NCBI GenBank assembly: GCA_023101885.1
Contig: JALPQD010000076.1
Location: 2,808,397 to 2,872,396 of the forward strand
Direction: 5' to 3'
From: Typhlomys cinereus
Lineage: Eukaryota > Chordata > Mammalia > Rodentia > Platacanthomyidae
DNA length: 64,000 bases
Made by a program: the position numbers and the translations under genes. Below, piece by piece: positions 1-13,060 of this stretch (the first letter of the stretch is position 1; each line of letters starts with the position of its first letter). The notes under the pieces were generated by a model, which saw nothing but the letters and a program-made list of their open reading frames with translations, had not been told where the DNA came from and made no database searches.

Positions 1-270
1 GTTTGTAGTGCTGTTTTATACAAAAGCAGGGAAGGGTTGGAGCAAAAGCAGGATTCATAGACACAAACACAATGGTTAATAGTATCAGTGATTTGGACAG
101 ACACTGAGACCATCCCTACAGCAGCAGTGCTGTGCAAGCTGGGGGGAGAAGGGTTAAGGTCTCTGAAATGTCTTTAGTGGACTGCCTTTGGGAAATAATT
201 TTCTACCTTAAATTATGTAAAAGCATTAACTCAACAGTTTAAATTTTTCTATTCACAGGCACATATACTT

Positions 271-462
271 GAGTGCCCTCTTGTACACATGCCCGCACAC
301 CTGCACACATCCACATACAAATCACACACACACACCAGCACACACATCTACATACAAATCACACACATGCACACACATACCTGCACACATCCATATTCAA
401 ATCACATGCACACGTACACACACACACACCACCACACACACACACACACACACACACCACAC
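271..462 (+). repeat. CA-rich simple/short tandem repeat
   Basis: Imperfect CA repeats mixed with a ~40-bp unit containing 'catacaaatcacac'. The two short frames across it are artefacts of the repeat. Confidence 0.9.
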
Positions 463-497
463 ATATAACTTGGTTCATTTAAAGTAAAAAGATTCTT

Positions 498-586
498 TAT
501 TTGTTTCTGGCAATGCTCGGGATCAAACCTAGCACCTTGTACATGCTAAGCAAGTGCTCTGTCACTAAACTATATCCCAGCTAAAG
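498..586 (-). mobile_element. ID-type SINE, minus strand
   Basis: 'tgctcgggatcaaacctagc', 'gctaagcaagtgctctgtc', 'actatatcccagc' is an ID body in reverse. Confidence 0.7.
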
Positions 587-600
587 TAGTTTTAAATTTT

Positions 601-879
601 GGGCTGGAGAGGTGGCTCAGGGGTTAAGCCTCCGCCTTGCAGGCGGAAGGTCCCGAGTTCGGATCCCAGATCCCACGTATAGACGCCAGACGGAAGCGGG
701 GGCGGCCTGCGCTTCTGGTCCTGGTAGGGCGGAGCCTGTGAATCCCGGGGCAGAAGGAGGTGGAGGCGTCCATGGTGGTTCGCGAATTCGTCCGTGGTTC
801 TACACACACATACATACACACACAGACACGCGCGCGCACATACACACAGTTGAATAAATAATAATAATAAAAAAAAAAA
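601..879 (+). mobile_element. B2-superfamily SINE, young subfamily with CA-rich 3' segment
   Basis: tRNA-like head gggctggagaggtggctcag with B-box 'gagttcggatcc', a ~120-bp body, a CA-rich stretch, then 'gttgaataaataataataa' and an A-run. Flanked by an 11-bp duplication TTTTAAATTTT (590-600 and 880-890). The frames that run through it are not genes. Confidence 0.9.
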
Positions 880-1039
880 TTTTAAATTTTAATTTATTAC
901 ATCACTTTACTTGGTTATATCTTAATACCTAAAAAAAATAGGAATTAAAGAAGTCTAGAGATTACTCAGTCAAATATTCCTTGAGTCAGAAGATTATGAA
1001 AATGTTTTAATTTTATTTCATGGAGTTTTTCTGTTTTGT

Positions 1040-1150
1040 TTTTAAGACAGCCTTACTTGCTTAGCCTAGCTTGACCTTGAAATCAGGATCCTCCTACCTT
1101 GGCTTTTCCAGTGCTGAGATAATAGGCATGCATCGCCATGCACAGTTTTT
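1040..1150 (-). mobile_element. B1 SINE, minus strand, decayed
   Basis: 'tttttaagacagccttacttg', 'agcttgaccttgaaatcagg', 'agtgctgagataataggcatg' is a reversed B1. Confidence 0.7.
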
Positions 1151-1499
1151 ATTACTTTTAAAATAGATATCAAATGCAAATTATTCCAAATCAGTAAGGG
1201 CCATTAACTGTTTAGTACCTTGGCTATATTTTCGGGACTTTACCATAATCAAAGAAATTCAGAACTTGTAAGTGTGATTCCTAACTTTATGCACTAGGCA
1301 TCGGATACTTTCTCATGAGTTATTGCTCAGACAGGCTCCTAAGATTCCCAAAAGAATACTGGTTATTATCATTGCTCTTGGTTGCTCACCAGAGCCAGAG
1401 AGTAAGACACTGCTGCTGAAGTGCTGTTGTATGACATTTTCCTCTGGCCCAGCTTGACACCATCTTAATCTTTGTCCCAGTCTCAGCAAACAGCCCATT

Positions 1500-2010
1500 A
1501 GGCTCAGGAAGTTCCTGAAACTAATGAGCTAGGAGGGAGGGGGCTCCCTTCAGAAGGTGGAAAAGCAGTAAAGAAAGTAGGGTGTGGAGACTCTTCCTCT
1601 GTCAGCCAGGAACCCCAAGCAATGAAGAAGCCTGGAAGAAACTGCTGAACAGCTAAGCAGGCTGCAAGTAGACTGGGCAAGATGCTTTGAAGACGTCACA
1701 GCAGTCAAGTCTGGAAGAAACTGCTAAGCAGGCCAGCAAAGAAGTCAGGGAGAGAGGCCAGGGAACAGTCTGGAAGCTGAAGAGACCCTGCAGCAGTCCA
1801 GACAGTCTGGAGATAACTTTCCTAGTCATGTAGCAGAAAGCTCTAGGGGTGTGGAGCTTTCAGAGGTGTATAGCTGTCCTTGAGTTGTCCCTACTACTGT
1901 TAGTAACACTCATCACTACTCTTTTATTTAACCTCAATAAACTCATGGGTTCATTAAGCAGGAACTTGGCATAATCATTACCTTAGTCTGTCATACAACT
2001 CCTATCCTGG
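1500..2010 (+). mobile_element. Possible LTR-like element
   Basis: Purine-rich start with repeated 'ctggaagaaactgctgaac/taagcagg' units and a 'cctcaataaactcatggg' end resembling an LTR polyadenylation region. Family unknown, boundaries approximate. Confidence 0.3.
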
Positions 2011-2179
2011 GGTCAATAGAGCTGTGTAGCATCTCTCCAGGAAAAGTGTACACACAAGTCACAACACACCTTGGTTGCAGAATACACAGAAATCAAGCTG
2101 GACTGACCAGGAAACTGTCTCCCTACTGGCTAGCTTTCACAGTCCACAATGTAGGCTGTTAAGGAAGAAAAGACATCAG

Positions 2180-3058
2180 TGATCTTACCCAGTGCTGCAC
2201 CCTGCATGCTATAATGTTGACCTATCAGGCCAAGAGGTGCCCGCTGGTGCAACAGTGGCATGACTGTTATTGGGGTAAACTGGTTTTTTGATGGGACTTA
2301 AGGTCTGTTCCACAGGAGAGAATTCATGTCTGACACTGCAATCCTGATTAAGACCACAGTTGGGGAGGTCATAGGCCCTAAAGGGGAACCTATCATTCTT
2401 GTTTTACTAAATGAACATATTGTTAAGCTGTCCTCTAAATATTTATGTTCATACCCAGAGATTAGTGCTGATATCAGCTTTGCTCAGAAAAGCTTCCTTC
2501 AGAAGTGGTGAGTAGTTAATACATGGAACTGGTCAAAGTGCTAAGAATAGGTAATTATAGAGTGGTCATCCCTAAATAGGAAATGGTATTGTCAGGCAAC
2601 AGCATGGAAGTAGGGTAAGTGGAAAGACTCTGACAGCCAGAAGATGGGGAAGAGTGCTGTGAAATGGCTGTTTTCTAGCATGTCGTGGTTTTATATTCAT
2701 GAATTCATACCAGTTGTGGTTACTTGAACAAGGTTCAGCCAGTCAACATTTCCAGTGTGGATGGGGAAGGCAGATGTGAGGTTCCACCCCTACTCAAGGA
2801 GCTAATGATAGTTGATGTTCACTGGGGGGAGGGAAAGTTGTTTTTCGTGGTGGGTGTGGTAGGTTGTTCATGCTTCAGTAGGTGCCCCCACACCCAGGCA
2901 CATCTGGATAGCACTATTAGAACTCAACACACATACATAAGACATGAAAGTGGGAGGCAGAACATGTTGAAAGGACTCAGGATGATTAGGAGGGGAAGTG
3001 GGGGTGAATGTGATCAAGATACATTGGTTACATGCAGGAAATTGTCAAAGAATAAATA
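2180..3058 (+). mobile_element. L1 3' UTR (rodent Lx-like), 5'-truncated
   Basis: The block has the typical rodent L1 3'-UTR landmarks in order: 'atgctataatgttgacc' leader text, 'gatggggaagagtgctgtgaaatg', the 'cagccagtcaacatttccag' segment, a purine-rich stretch and the end 'gtcaaagaataaataaaaat'. The left boundary is approximate. No ORF2 coding sequence was recognised. The short frame at 2326-2511 is not a gene. Confidence 0.75.
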
Positions 3059-3804
3059 AAAATATTTACAAAGAGCATTCTTAGGAAAACCAAAAGGTTC
3101 TTTTTCTAAGCTCCTTTAAAATGCAAAGACCTTTTATGAATCAAGAATAGATAAAAAAATCATTGTGAAAAGTCACAGAATTTAAGATATGAGGACTAGG
3201 GATGATGCTTAATGGTAGATTAATTGCCAAATATACCTAGCATATAGAGGGGTTTAGGACTCAATCACTACCCTATTATTTCAGATAACCCAATGAAATT
3301 ATACAATAAACAGATAAGTTATTGATAAAATAGCTACAAAATGTGAACTTATGAGGCCAAAAGTAGAAATGGAATTAGTTTCATACTTTGGCCATATAGA
3401 AGCTTTTTAAAAATTTTATAGTCAAATTTCCTTTTAAAACATCTATCAATATTTGAAAATTAAAATAAACATTCTTAGAAAAAACTATTTGGACAAAGGA
3501 GAATTAAAAGCACAACTATAAGACTTTTGCCTCAGGACGTTGATAGGTAGGGGGGATGGATTTGCTCTTCCATCATACATAGCCAAAGAAACTAAACAAC
3601 ACACACCAAACAATAGTTTTAGAAATAGAAGGAGAAAGTTGGCTCAGTGATCTTTGGTCTCAGTTCTACTGGTGCCTCCTAACAGCTTAAAAATAAACTG
3701 TGAAAAGATAAAAACTAATTTAGGTGATCCTTCAGTATTTAAAGACATTCTTAAAATTGTACCGTATAATAAGAGAAAATTCACAATATCTAGCATGTGC
3801 TCAA

Positions 3805-4115
3805 AATAACCAGGCTTGGGGACACAGTCAGTAAAGTACTTGTCTTGCAAGCAGAAGGACCTACTTTAATCTCCAGAATCTTTAAGAAAAGCCACATATG
3901 GTGATACTCACTTGTAATCCCAGCACTGGGAGTTGGGGGGGGGGCAGAAACAGGCAGATTCCTGGGGCTCCCTGCCAGCTTAGCCTACTTGGTGGGTTTG
4001 AGGCCAGTAAGAAACTCTTGTCCTAAAGGGGGGAGGGGAAGCACACATGAGGAATGACTCCAGAGGTCATCATCTAGCCTCCACACAAATGTGCATACGT
4101 ATGCATGAAAACATG
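3805..4115 (+). mobile_element. RSINE/B4-like composite SINE
   Basis: ID-like head ('cttggggacacagtcagtaaag'), B1-like middle ('cttgtaatcccagcactggg') and a CA-rich end, in the order of B4/RSINE elements. Confidence 0.6.
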
Positions 4116-4137
4116 CATACGTGCACACAAACCACAT

Positions 4138-4279
4138 TGGGCTGGTGAAGTTGCACAGTAGTAGAACTCATGTCTAGTATGTGCCAGGGCCTTGGGTTGG
4201 ACCTCCGTTAGTGTAAACAAAGACCAGCAACAACCAAAAACAAAATCATCACACACACACTCACACTCACACACACACA

Positions 4280-4330
<51 letters not shown>
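4138..4330 (+). mobile_element. ID-like SINE followed by (CA)n
   Basis: Head 'attgggctggtgaagttgc', 'gccttgggttggacctc' B-box area, A-rich spacer, then a nearly pure CA repeat at 4246-4327. The minus-strand frame over it is repeat-derived. Confidence 0.6.
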
Positions 4331-4439
4331 CTCCAGAGATTGTTAGGGAGAGGTGAAAGATATAGTTAAACAAGAAAAAGATCCAAAGATTCAAATACTA
4401 TTTCTAGAAATTAAAAAATTTCTGAACTGAAAATGACAT

Positions 4440-6640
4440 CAAGTTGGATCAACAATTCTGCACTCAGAGAAAAAATGGTTAGTAACCCAAAGACATAGCA
4501 ACAGAAGTTATCAAAATAAAACATTATAAGAGGACACATCATTTAAAAATTGAACAGAGATCATTTTTGAACTATGGAAAACTTCAAGCAACCTAAAGTG
4601 TAAATGTGTCATTTGAATCTCAAAAGAATAGAAACAGAAAACAATGCTTAAATAAATAATAGCTGAAAGTTTTAACAAAATGATAATTGCTGGAATCTAA
4701 GTATAAACATCTCCATACTATAATTAAATGACTTAAGAACATCTTTAAAGTATTTTAAGAAAAAAGAGTCACATTATAAACAAGGAAGGGAGAGCAGACA
4801 TCGAAAACAATGTTCTTGAGAAGGCGGCAGAGCAACATTGACTAGCACTGCTAGAAAAAGTGCTGCCGACTTCTTTCAGAAAGAAAGACACAGAAAATTG
4901 AACCAGTCACCAAGCTCAAAACCATGAGAAATATTACAGGAGGTCCATTCTTCAGGCAAGAAAAAATATTATAAACAGAAGTCTTCTCAAGCAATGAACA
5001 TGTAGGTATACATAAAACACCTATTATCTTCATTTTAAAACATTCTTATAGTTTTAAATGATAACACTGAAGATTTGTGATCTCTCTGGAAGAAAATGAG
5101 TGATATGATAGAATCTAGGGAACAGAATATGGAAGAACATGCCTGGAGGTGGACTAGACTGTGATAAATTAAGCATATGAACTCTAAAGTAAAAAACAGA
5201 GCTGGTGTGATAGCTTGGCAGGTAAGGCACCTCTTTGCAAACCTGGTCACCTGAACTCAACCCCCAGAAGCCCACATAGTGGTAGGAAAATTACCCTCAG
5301 AATTCTACTGGTGCTACATGGTATGCATGTATGTACCTTTCTGTCTGTCTGTCTCTTTCTCTTCTCCTTTCTCTCCCTCAATAAATAAAGTATTTTTTAA
5401 AAGCAAGCATTAAACAAACAAAACTCAAACACATAAAGTTAATGTCCCAGTAATTAAAGTAGAAGGATGTAAAAAAACTTCTCAACATAACTTACTATAA
5501 AAGAAAACAGAAAAGAGGGAAAGGAATACAAAAGGATAAGTAGAAAACAAAGCAAGCTGGTAAACTTAAATTCAACTTTAATACTCACATTACATGTATT
5601 CTAAACACCCTGATTACAACCCAAACATTATCAGACAAGATAAAAGGCAAGACTCAACTACATCTTATCTACAATAAACCCACTTTATATATGAAAATAC
5701 CCATAGGTATAAAGGATGGAGTAGACATATTATGCTCATAGTATTTGAAAGGAAACTACATAGCAACACATGATATTAAAATAGATTTTAGGGCAAAGAA
5801 AATTACCAAGGATAAAAAGCATAATTATAAATGAGTTAATTTATTAAGAGGTCATAAGCATTTTAAGTATTTAAGTATCTAGTTACAGAGTTTCAGAAAT
5901 CATGAAGAATTAGAAAACTAAAATAAGAAAAACGCATATCCACACTATAGCCTGAAATATAAATAGTCCCCTCTCAATAATTCACAGGAAGAGTAATTGG
6001 AAAATCAATAGGAATATAAAGACTTGAACAAAAGCAAAACATACATTCTTTCTGAATGTACATGGAATGACTACTAAGACAGATTACACTCTGAGATTAA
6101 AAAAAAAAGCTTGAAAATACAGGGACTTGAATCATACAAAACATGCTCTTTAATCATATTACTTAGACATTAGTATTAAAATCTGAGAAATCCTAAAAAG
6201 TCCATATGTCAAAGAGGCAAAATAAGGAAATTGGAAAGCACTTTGAGCTGAAGAAAAACAAAAAGAAGACATGTTGCAATCTGTGGGCTGTAAGTAATAT
6301 TTAGAAAGACCTGCTTCACATTAAACACTGTATTACAAAAGAAGATAGACTTCTAGTGACCCGAACTTCCAAGTGGGGATCTAGAAAGGAATGATAAATT
6401 AAAGCCAAAGCAAGAAGAACCAAGAGAACAATAAAGAACAGATATCAGCAAAAGGAAAAATAGAGAATTGGTGAAAGACAAATGGATTTCTTAAAAACAA
6501 ATTCTAATTTATAAATATTGAACAACCATGACAAAGGAAAAAAAAACCAGAAATAACCAATACCAAGACAGAAACATTAAACCACAAAACAGCTAAGAGA
6601 GAATGTAAGTGAGTATTTATCTGATCTTTGGTATTTAAGA
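4440..6640 (+). mobile_element. Degraded ancient L1 (L1M/HAL1-like), plus orientation
   Basis: A-rich plus-strand sequence keeps recognisable pieces of old L1: 'gaacatctttaaagtatttt' near 4738, 'cctgattacaacccaaac' near 5608, 'agattttagggcaaagaaaattacc' near 5784, and 'acattctttctgaatgtacatgg' near 6049, in the order expected for the start of ORF2. No reading frame survives. A B2-like SINE (about 5195-5396) interrupts it. Confidence 0.6.
5195..5396 (+). mobile_element. B2/B3-like SINE
   Basis: Head 'agctggtgtgatagcttggc', 'cctgaactcaacccccagaa', then a CTGT-rich stretch and 'caataaataaag' tail. Sits within degraded L1 sequence. Confidence 0.7.
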
Positions 6641-6644
6641 TAGT

Positions 6645-9600
6645 TAATTTTCATACTAGACACAACTGAGAATAATGTATTAAATTTGGTTGCCTTCCCA
6701 CCTGATTTTATATTGATTTACTGAGAATGTTTTTCATGTTTTGCATCATTTAACTTTGACTCTATCCTCTGTATACCCTATGAACAAGCAGCTAGATATA
6801 AAAGCATGACAATAGTTAAATGTTTTACCAAGATACTAATATATTGAGATTTTTTTGGTCAAAACAGCTGGTATCTTGAGGAACAAGGTTAGGGATGGTG
6901 GTAGACATCCTATCATCAGAGAACATACATCCCCAACAAAATATTATTCAGCCCCAAATGTCAACACTGCTATGGATGAGAAATTCCTCAATTAAAGCCA
7001 ATTCATCCCCAGCTTAAACAATGTCAGTAGTTTTTGCTTTTTGCATCACTATCTCCTGTGGTATCTGCATTCATAGTTGAGCTGTCTCCACACGGTGACA
7101 AAGATCGTCCCTGACAGACTGTATACCTTCGTTCCTCAAAAGCATCTTAGTGACCACGCGAGTCTTTGAAAAATGGTCCTGGTCTTACTAGAACCAGGTA
7201 AATACCATGAACTAATGGAGACTATAAGAGATGTTCTATTGATCAGCTTGGTATCTAAGTGTACATGAGTAGCAAGTCCTACAAGGTAGGATAAAGAGAC
7301 ATAAGAGGCTTGTATTGTGTGGCTCTAGACACTGTGGAAAGTGCAATTAAAATCTTTCCACTTCCTTCTAGGCATTGAGATGCTAGGGAGATTACATGAT
7401 TAACTACAAAGTATACAGTTCCACCCATGCACTTACCTTTCTGTATTATATAAAACTATTCCACAGTCCAACCTAGCTCCCAGCATCCACACCTACCCTT
7501 TTCCCACATCTACTTTCAAGAATGATCCTGCCTAACATTAGGTAAGTTTTCCAAATGAGATTAACAGTGTGTTCACCCTTGCTCAAACTTGTTTACCTGT
7601 TGAATACGGATCCAAGATCTCTGTTGACTTTCTATGGCTGGATTACAAATTTAGACACCCCCCCCAACATTCAATAAACAAAGCAAAAGAAAAACAGGAT
7701 ACCATAATTATATACTCCCACATGAAAAAGGGAAGTTGAAGAACATATGATATATATTATGTTATTTTTCTGGACAGGGAGGGCAAACTTCCCCACAAGG
7801 GAGGAAATGTGTTCCTTAGTTACCAAACAGGCTGCCTAATGTTCTCATCTTCAGCAGATGCTCCTTTACCCATTGTCCTTTGGACTCAGGTTTGTCAGGC
7901 CCTGTGGGTGGGTTGTCTGAACTCTCTCTTACCGACTCAGTGGATTTATTCTGCAGTCAGTTTTAGGGACTGTGAGTTGCAAAGGGATGGAGCATCACAC
8001 AACTTTCTTTCTCAACCTTGAATTTTTTTGAAAATTGGACATCCTTGATTTGCTTTTAGTCATTCTGTCCTTTGTCTTCTAATCAAAGCTAGAAATGAAC
8101 AAATTTGCTGTTGTGAATTTTTTAAGCAGGCCTAACTATTATATTATTCAAGCTAACAATTTCCATCTCGGGGTCTTCCATGCACATAGACAACCTGCCC
8201 CTCGCATCCAAGTTGCCTTAGTTCAAGGTTGACTATCACTTTGGTCTGACCTGGGGAAGTGGAAGGAGACTCTTGGTATTCAGTTTCCAGATCCTAGCAA
8301 ACCTTACCCTTTCTGTCTCTCTACTTTGGTTCATATCAACTTACTGCATGGTTGTGAAGAAACACATTTAAAAAACAGGCACAAGCAAAAATAGAAAGAA
8401 GTTAAGCTCTTGAATTTATTTCCCTTTAGTCACTCTATCTCATTAAGGTCATTCTTTGTCTTGTACTCAAGATTCTTTGACTTAAATTCTACCCAAGTGG
8501 AACTTTGCAAACCATCTATTGCCATGCTTCAGATTATGATTCGTTCTATTCCACACATAGCACTCTGGGAGAGCTGGCTGACATGTTAAGTTGTGTGCTT
8601 CGGTATTGCTGTGTGGTTTCTGCATGTTGTGTTTCTCACATATGGAACTGCATAAAGGTGCATATGATATCTATATTACATCCTAATTGTTCCCCATGCA
8701 CCAATCACATTGCAACAACTCTATTTGCAAAACAAGTGTTAAAGCCAGAATGACTGTATTACTTTACATCATAAAATATATGCATGTCATAGAGTACACT
8801 AAAAAGTGCAGTGTACCTACTGCTATTATTTTCTAAAATGAATAAACATGTCTTTCTTTTCCCACTGTCTCTCCCAACACTTCTCAATGATGTTTTTTTC
8901 TTTTCCTATTTTTTCCCATTCCTAAATATCAGAGTATGAATATAAAATACCACAGACATACCTCCAACGGATCCAGAAATAGTTTTCTAGATTTATCACA
9001 CAATAGCCTCATACCAAGAAGGGAGCCAACAGAAGAGAAATGACTTACTTCCCGTTTTTCTCCTAGAGATCTCCATGCTGCCCATGCACCATGTACACCT
9101 TTTATTATTAATTCCCTTTCAGGCAGAATTAAATATGTAGCCCAAAACATGATAAAAATATTCAATTTGTTTTCATAAAAATCAGACTGTATAGGATTTC
9201 TATACAGTGAATGTTTTAGAAGTACCCACAATCATTTCAGCATGGGATTGACAGAATAAAATACACATTACAGTTGTGCATTAGTTATTAACTGGCATCA
9301 TTAAAAGGTGCAGTGCTTAACACCACCAAGATAACAAAACAACTCCTCTGGATTCTCTCTTGGACTGTTTTGCTCTCCATCTGCCCGTACTTCTGTTAAG
9401 TAGGAAAACACAGATTGGCGGAATCAACACAGATTAGGGGTCTGTAATTGACTGTATTTGCAAAATACCACAGAAATCTCTGATGACGAAAATTCCATCT
9501 TTTTCTCATTTTTCAGCATTACTGTGGCATCCTGCTCTACTGAGATAGAGAGATATCGGTCTAACCTTGAAGAAGCTATGTATCTGGGACAGACATCTCA

Positions 9601-10915
9601 ACCAGCCAGGGAGTTTGAGAGACCAGAAAAGAATGACAGTGACTAAAGAAACATCGATTACAATGGTGGGCATACCAACATTCCCCCAGGGACCAGCAAA
9701 GATATCTCAGGAGAAACGACTACACTTCACAGGATTCCCCCAAGACTATCTCAGAAGAAGAAATATACTCAGTGGGACTCCCAGGGGCAGGCGGCGGACA
9801 AGTGAAGACAGTTTCCCCATCTCTGGGCTTACCCACTGAAGGGCCACTTACACTACCACAGAGGACTTGTGCCTTACTAATACAGATGCCCCAAAGAGAG
9901 ACATGAGGACAGGAGGGACAGGGACAGATATGTGAAGAAGAGGCAGTGGGAGGGGGGCAAGGACAGAAACTCATTTTGTTTGTAAAACGAAAATCTTTTT
10001 TGTGGATTAAGGCAAAGTTATTAGAGGAGAGAAAGAACAGAACTCACAGGTGTAAATTTATGAGGGGCAGGAGAGCCCTGAAGAACTCATGGACTCCAGG
10101 CATGAAATCCGTGAGAGGTGAGAGAAAAGTCAGATAGGAATTCACTAACTCCAGATGTGGAGTCCCATGAGGGGACTATACTGTCACCATGACCAAATCC
10201 AGGTTTTAAGGGCTAGAAATGCTTCCTACTGTCTGCTGGAGAGCTGTGATAAATGACAATCTGACCCTGCAACCTAATACAAGGTAAGGTAATTTAATTC
10301 GAAGGTCCTTCAAAGAATCAGTTAGGACAATAGACTTGACATCTTCTTGTATTAACTTTATCTATTTTTCAATTACATTAACTGTGAATTATGAGTTCTC
10401 ATACCCATTATCTCACTCCCCTCCCCCACACCCCTTCCGACTTTTCTTCCCTCTCCTGCGTCTCCCTACACGTGCAGATGGATTACATCTTAAGTCATAT
10501 TCCCTAGCTTCCCAAATGGGTAAGTAGATAATCAAAGGAGCAGGTCAAGACAAGAGCACGCTGAGCACAGCTAAGGTGTTAGAGTCCTGCAGGTAGCAGG
10601 ACGCCACTGCCGTAGATGGGAAGGCAGAAGTTTTGACCACACTTGCTGCAACAAATGGGTCAGGGTGAATGTGCAGAAGTTAAGGGTGAGGGAATGGTGG
10701 CACAAGCCTCTGCTATCATTGCCAAAGGTCAGACAAACAACATGAATGACTAATGAGAGGGGCTTTTCCATCAAACTTTACTTTGAATTCTCAATAGATT
10801 TGAATGGGACAGCTATGAGAAACAAAAGATGAGAATAATTAACAGGGCAAGATTCTCAAGCCCAAAATGAGACTGAGAATGGTGAAAAGGTTAATCTCTG
10901 AGAAGATGATTCACA
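6645..10915. other. Intergenic/intronic, no gene recognised
   Basis: AT-rich DNA with some moderately GC-rich islands (7080-7200, 9560-10140). The overlapping frames at 9458-9839 show no family I know, no splice sites that make sense, and may be part of an old retroelement. Confidence 0.4.
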
Positions 10916-10917
10916 GT

Positions 10918-11075
10918 TGTTTTGTTTTGTTTTGTTTTATTAAGACAATCTCATGTAGCACAGGCTGGCTTCCAACTTGCTTCATACCCAAGGTAAACCT
11001 TGAAGCCCTGTTCTTCTTGTCTGTATCTCCCAAGTGCTAGGATTACAATCATGCACTATGTCAGTCATCTGAATG
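10918..11075 (-). mobile_element. B1 SINE, minus strand
   Basis: TTTTG-repeat lead (the reversed A-tail), 'agacaatctcatgtagcac', 'cccaagtgctaggattac'. Confidence 0.7.
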
Positions 11076-11884
11076 CAGATGCTGTCCAGGTAAAAGGAAG
11101 CCAGTAAGCACATGTTTGCTTCTATTTTCTGTGAAAAGGAGAACTTGAGATCACAAAATACTTTAAGCAGAATGAAAATTGGCCTCATCAAAATCAAAAA
11201 CAAAACACATGTATATAGAAAGAAGGAAATCTAAAGTATAACTCATTTATGCTGGATTCTACAACAGCAACAACAATTCCTCCTCATATACCCAAACAAC
11301 ATAACAACACTAAGAATACACACTATGGCTTTCCATCTACTTTTCAATTTCAGAAGTAACAACACAAAACCAGCATTGTAACCAACAAAACAGGTTTGGT
11401 GCTATAGCCACAGGCAGACAGTAACAATTCTCGTATTTCTCTAACCTTTCTTGCTGGGTCTGTTTTCTCTACAGTTGTTTAGTTAAGAATACAAAATACC
11501 TCTTAATAAAAGAACAGTTCTCGTCCTGTGGAGAACACATAATCTTTTATAAAGTAGTCATATTTCCAAGTTTTTACAAACTGTCACTTTTCTACAAATG
11601 ATTGAAATGGAACTACCGCAAAAATAATTTATTAGGAAGTCATGTTGCTCCAAGTAAATCTTAACAAGTACAATTTGTGACCAGGCACTCTGCAACCAAG
11701 AAGAAAAACAGGGTTTAAAAAAGATACAGAAAAAAGGGATCAAGAAAACATGGAGACTGAAAGAAAGAGCAGAAAATATTGAGGTAAGAACCATTTAGTT
11801 TAAAATGTCAAGGGAAACTAGTCTCAAATAAAGTTTTTCTTCCTATGAGGATGGGAAGCTTGCTTTCCTTTTTGGTTGTTTTGT

Positions 11885-12190
11885 TTTTGCAAGTACATGT
11901 GTGGGCCTATGTGTACAAAGATGGTACATGTGGTTCATGTGGAGAGCCAAAGTCGACTTTGGGTTTGGTCTTCAACCACTCCCCACTTTCATTATTAAGA
12001 AAGGTCTCTCAGTGGACTCCAGTGCTTGATAGCCTGCTTGACCAAAAGAGATTTCCCTGTCTTTGCCTTCTGAGCTTTGGATTACGCAGGCAGCTGACAC
12101 ACCTGCCTAGATTTTATCTGGGCTCCATACTTATGGGGCAAATGCCTTACCCACCAAACCATCCATCCTCACCACCTTTCTTCCTTCCCT
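11885..12190 (-). mobile_element. RSINE/B4-like SINE, minus strand
   Basis: Starts 'gtacatgtgtgggcctatgtg' and ends 'aaatgccttacccaccaaacc', a decayed SINE head in reverse. The 122-residue frame across it is chance. Confidence 0.5.
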
Positions 12191-12556
12191 CCCCCAGCCC
12201 AGGAGTTTGTTAATAAGGGAACTATTTAGATGACACTTAGTTTTCTGGTGCAAACAAACCGAACATACAATTTACAGTCCTTGAGCTGAAAGATGCCTCT
12301 TTGTGCATTTCATCTGAAAGCCAATCATAGTTGAGGGGCAAGGGGCATGACTGCTGATGGGTACTTTTAAAGTATTAGCTGTGCAACACGTGGTAGGATG
12401 TTGTGGAGAACTGGGTTCTTTCTCTTGACCAATGCCAGTTGCAGGCATTAGTTTCCAGTGCATCTCACTGACTTGCATGTAACAGTTCTGCTGGGATTCA
12501 GAGAGCTATAGTGGGTCAGATCACTAAATAGTGACCTGGACCTTATTTATTTATTT

Positions 12557-13060
12557 TAAGCCAAGTCTGGCTTTGAGAAGTTGTTTGAAGCTTCTTCAAA
12601 ACAATCAAAAAGGTGTTCATCACTGGTTGCACATAAAATCGATTTTTCATAACACATACCAATTCTATCAAGAAATGGCTCTTTGTTGCATAGACTAAGA
12701 GAAGAGGGTAGTTCAAAATTTTTTTTTAATTTTAGTAAGTTCATAAGGAATCCACTATCAAACCTGTTCAGCTTTCTAATTTGCTTCAAATGACAAACTA
12801 CCGTGGAATGGTAGACGCTGAGTCCTTGGCATGCTTTTATGTAGCTGTGAGATGATCAGTCCAGACAACTGCTCTCGACAGGTTGTTCTCAACTTCCAAG
12901 TGGCCAGCCTATGCTTCTCCTCTTCAAAGTTCTCATTTCTTTTGGAAAACTTCTTGAACCACCACTGCCCTGCAAGTTTGGTAGCAGCACTGGCCAAATG
13001 CCTTATGCATGTTATGTGCTATTTCTGTTGCTTTAGGACCCATTTTGAATTTGAGTAAAA
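12557..13060 (-). mobile_element. Tc1/mariner-type transposase fossil
   Basis: Read on the minus strand, an ATG frame MGPKATEIAHNMHKAFGQ corresponds to the N-terminal helix-turn-helix start of mariner transposases. After a frame change it continues GQWWFKKFSKRNENFEEE (family: QWWFKKF). Further on, IRKLNRFD…NRRFEV-like text and CNKEPFLDRIGMCYEKSIL match the family's EPFLDRIVTCDEKWIL region, where the first catalytic aspartate lies; here the D is replaced by Y. The C-terminal half, including the remaining catalytic acids, is absent and I found no terminal inverted repeats. It is an ancient DNA-transposon relic, certainly inactive. Confidence 0.8.

Noticed and set aside
2326..2511. 61-codon frame starting MSDTAILIKTTVG
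   Set aside because: Lies inside an L1 3' UTR and is not part of an L1 reading frame.
9458..9839. Two overlapping frames (62 and 90 codons) in a GC-richer patch
   Set aside because: No family recognised and no consistent splice structure; possibly a decayed retroelement.
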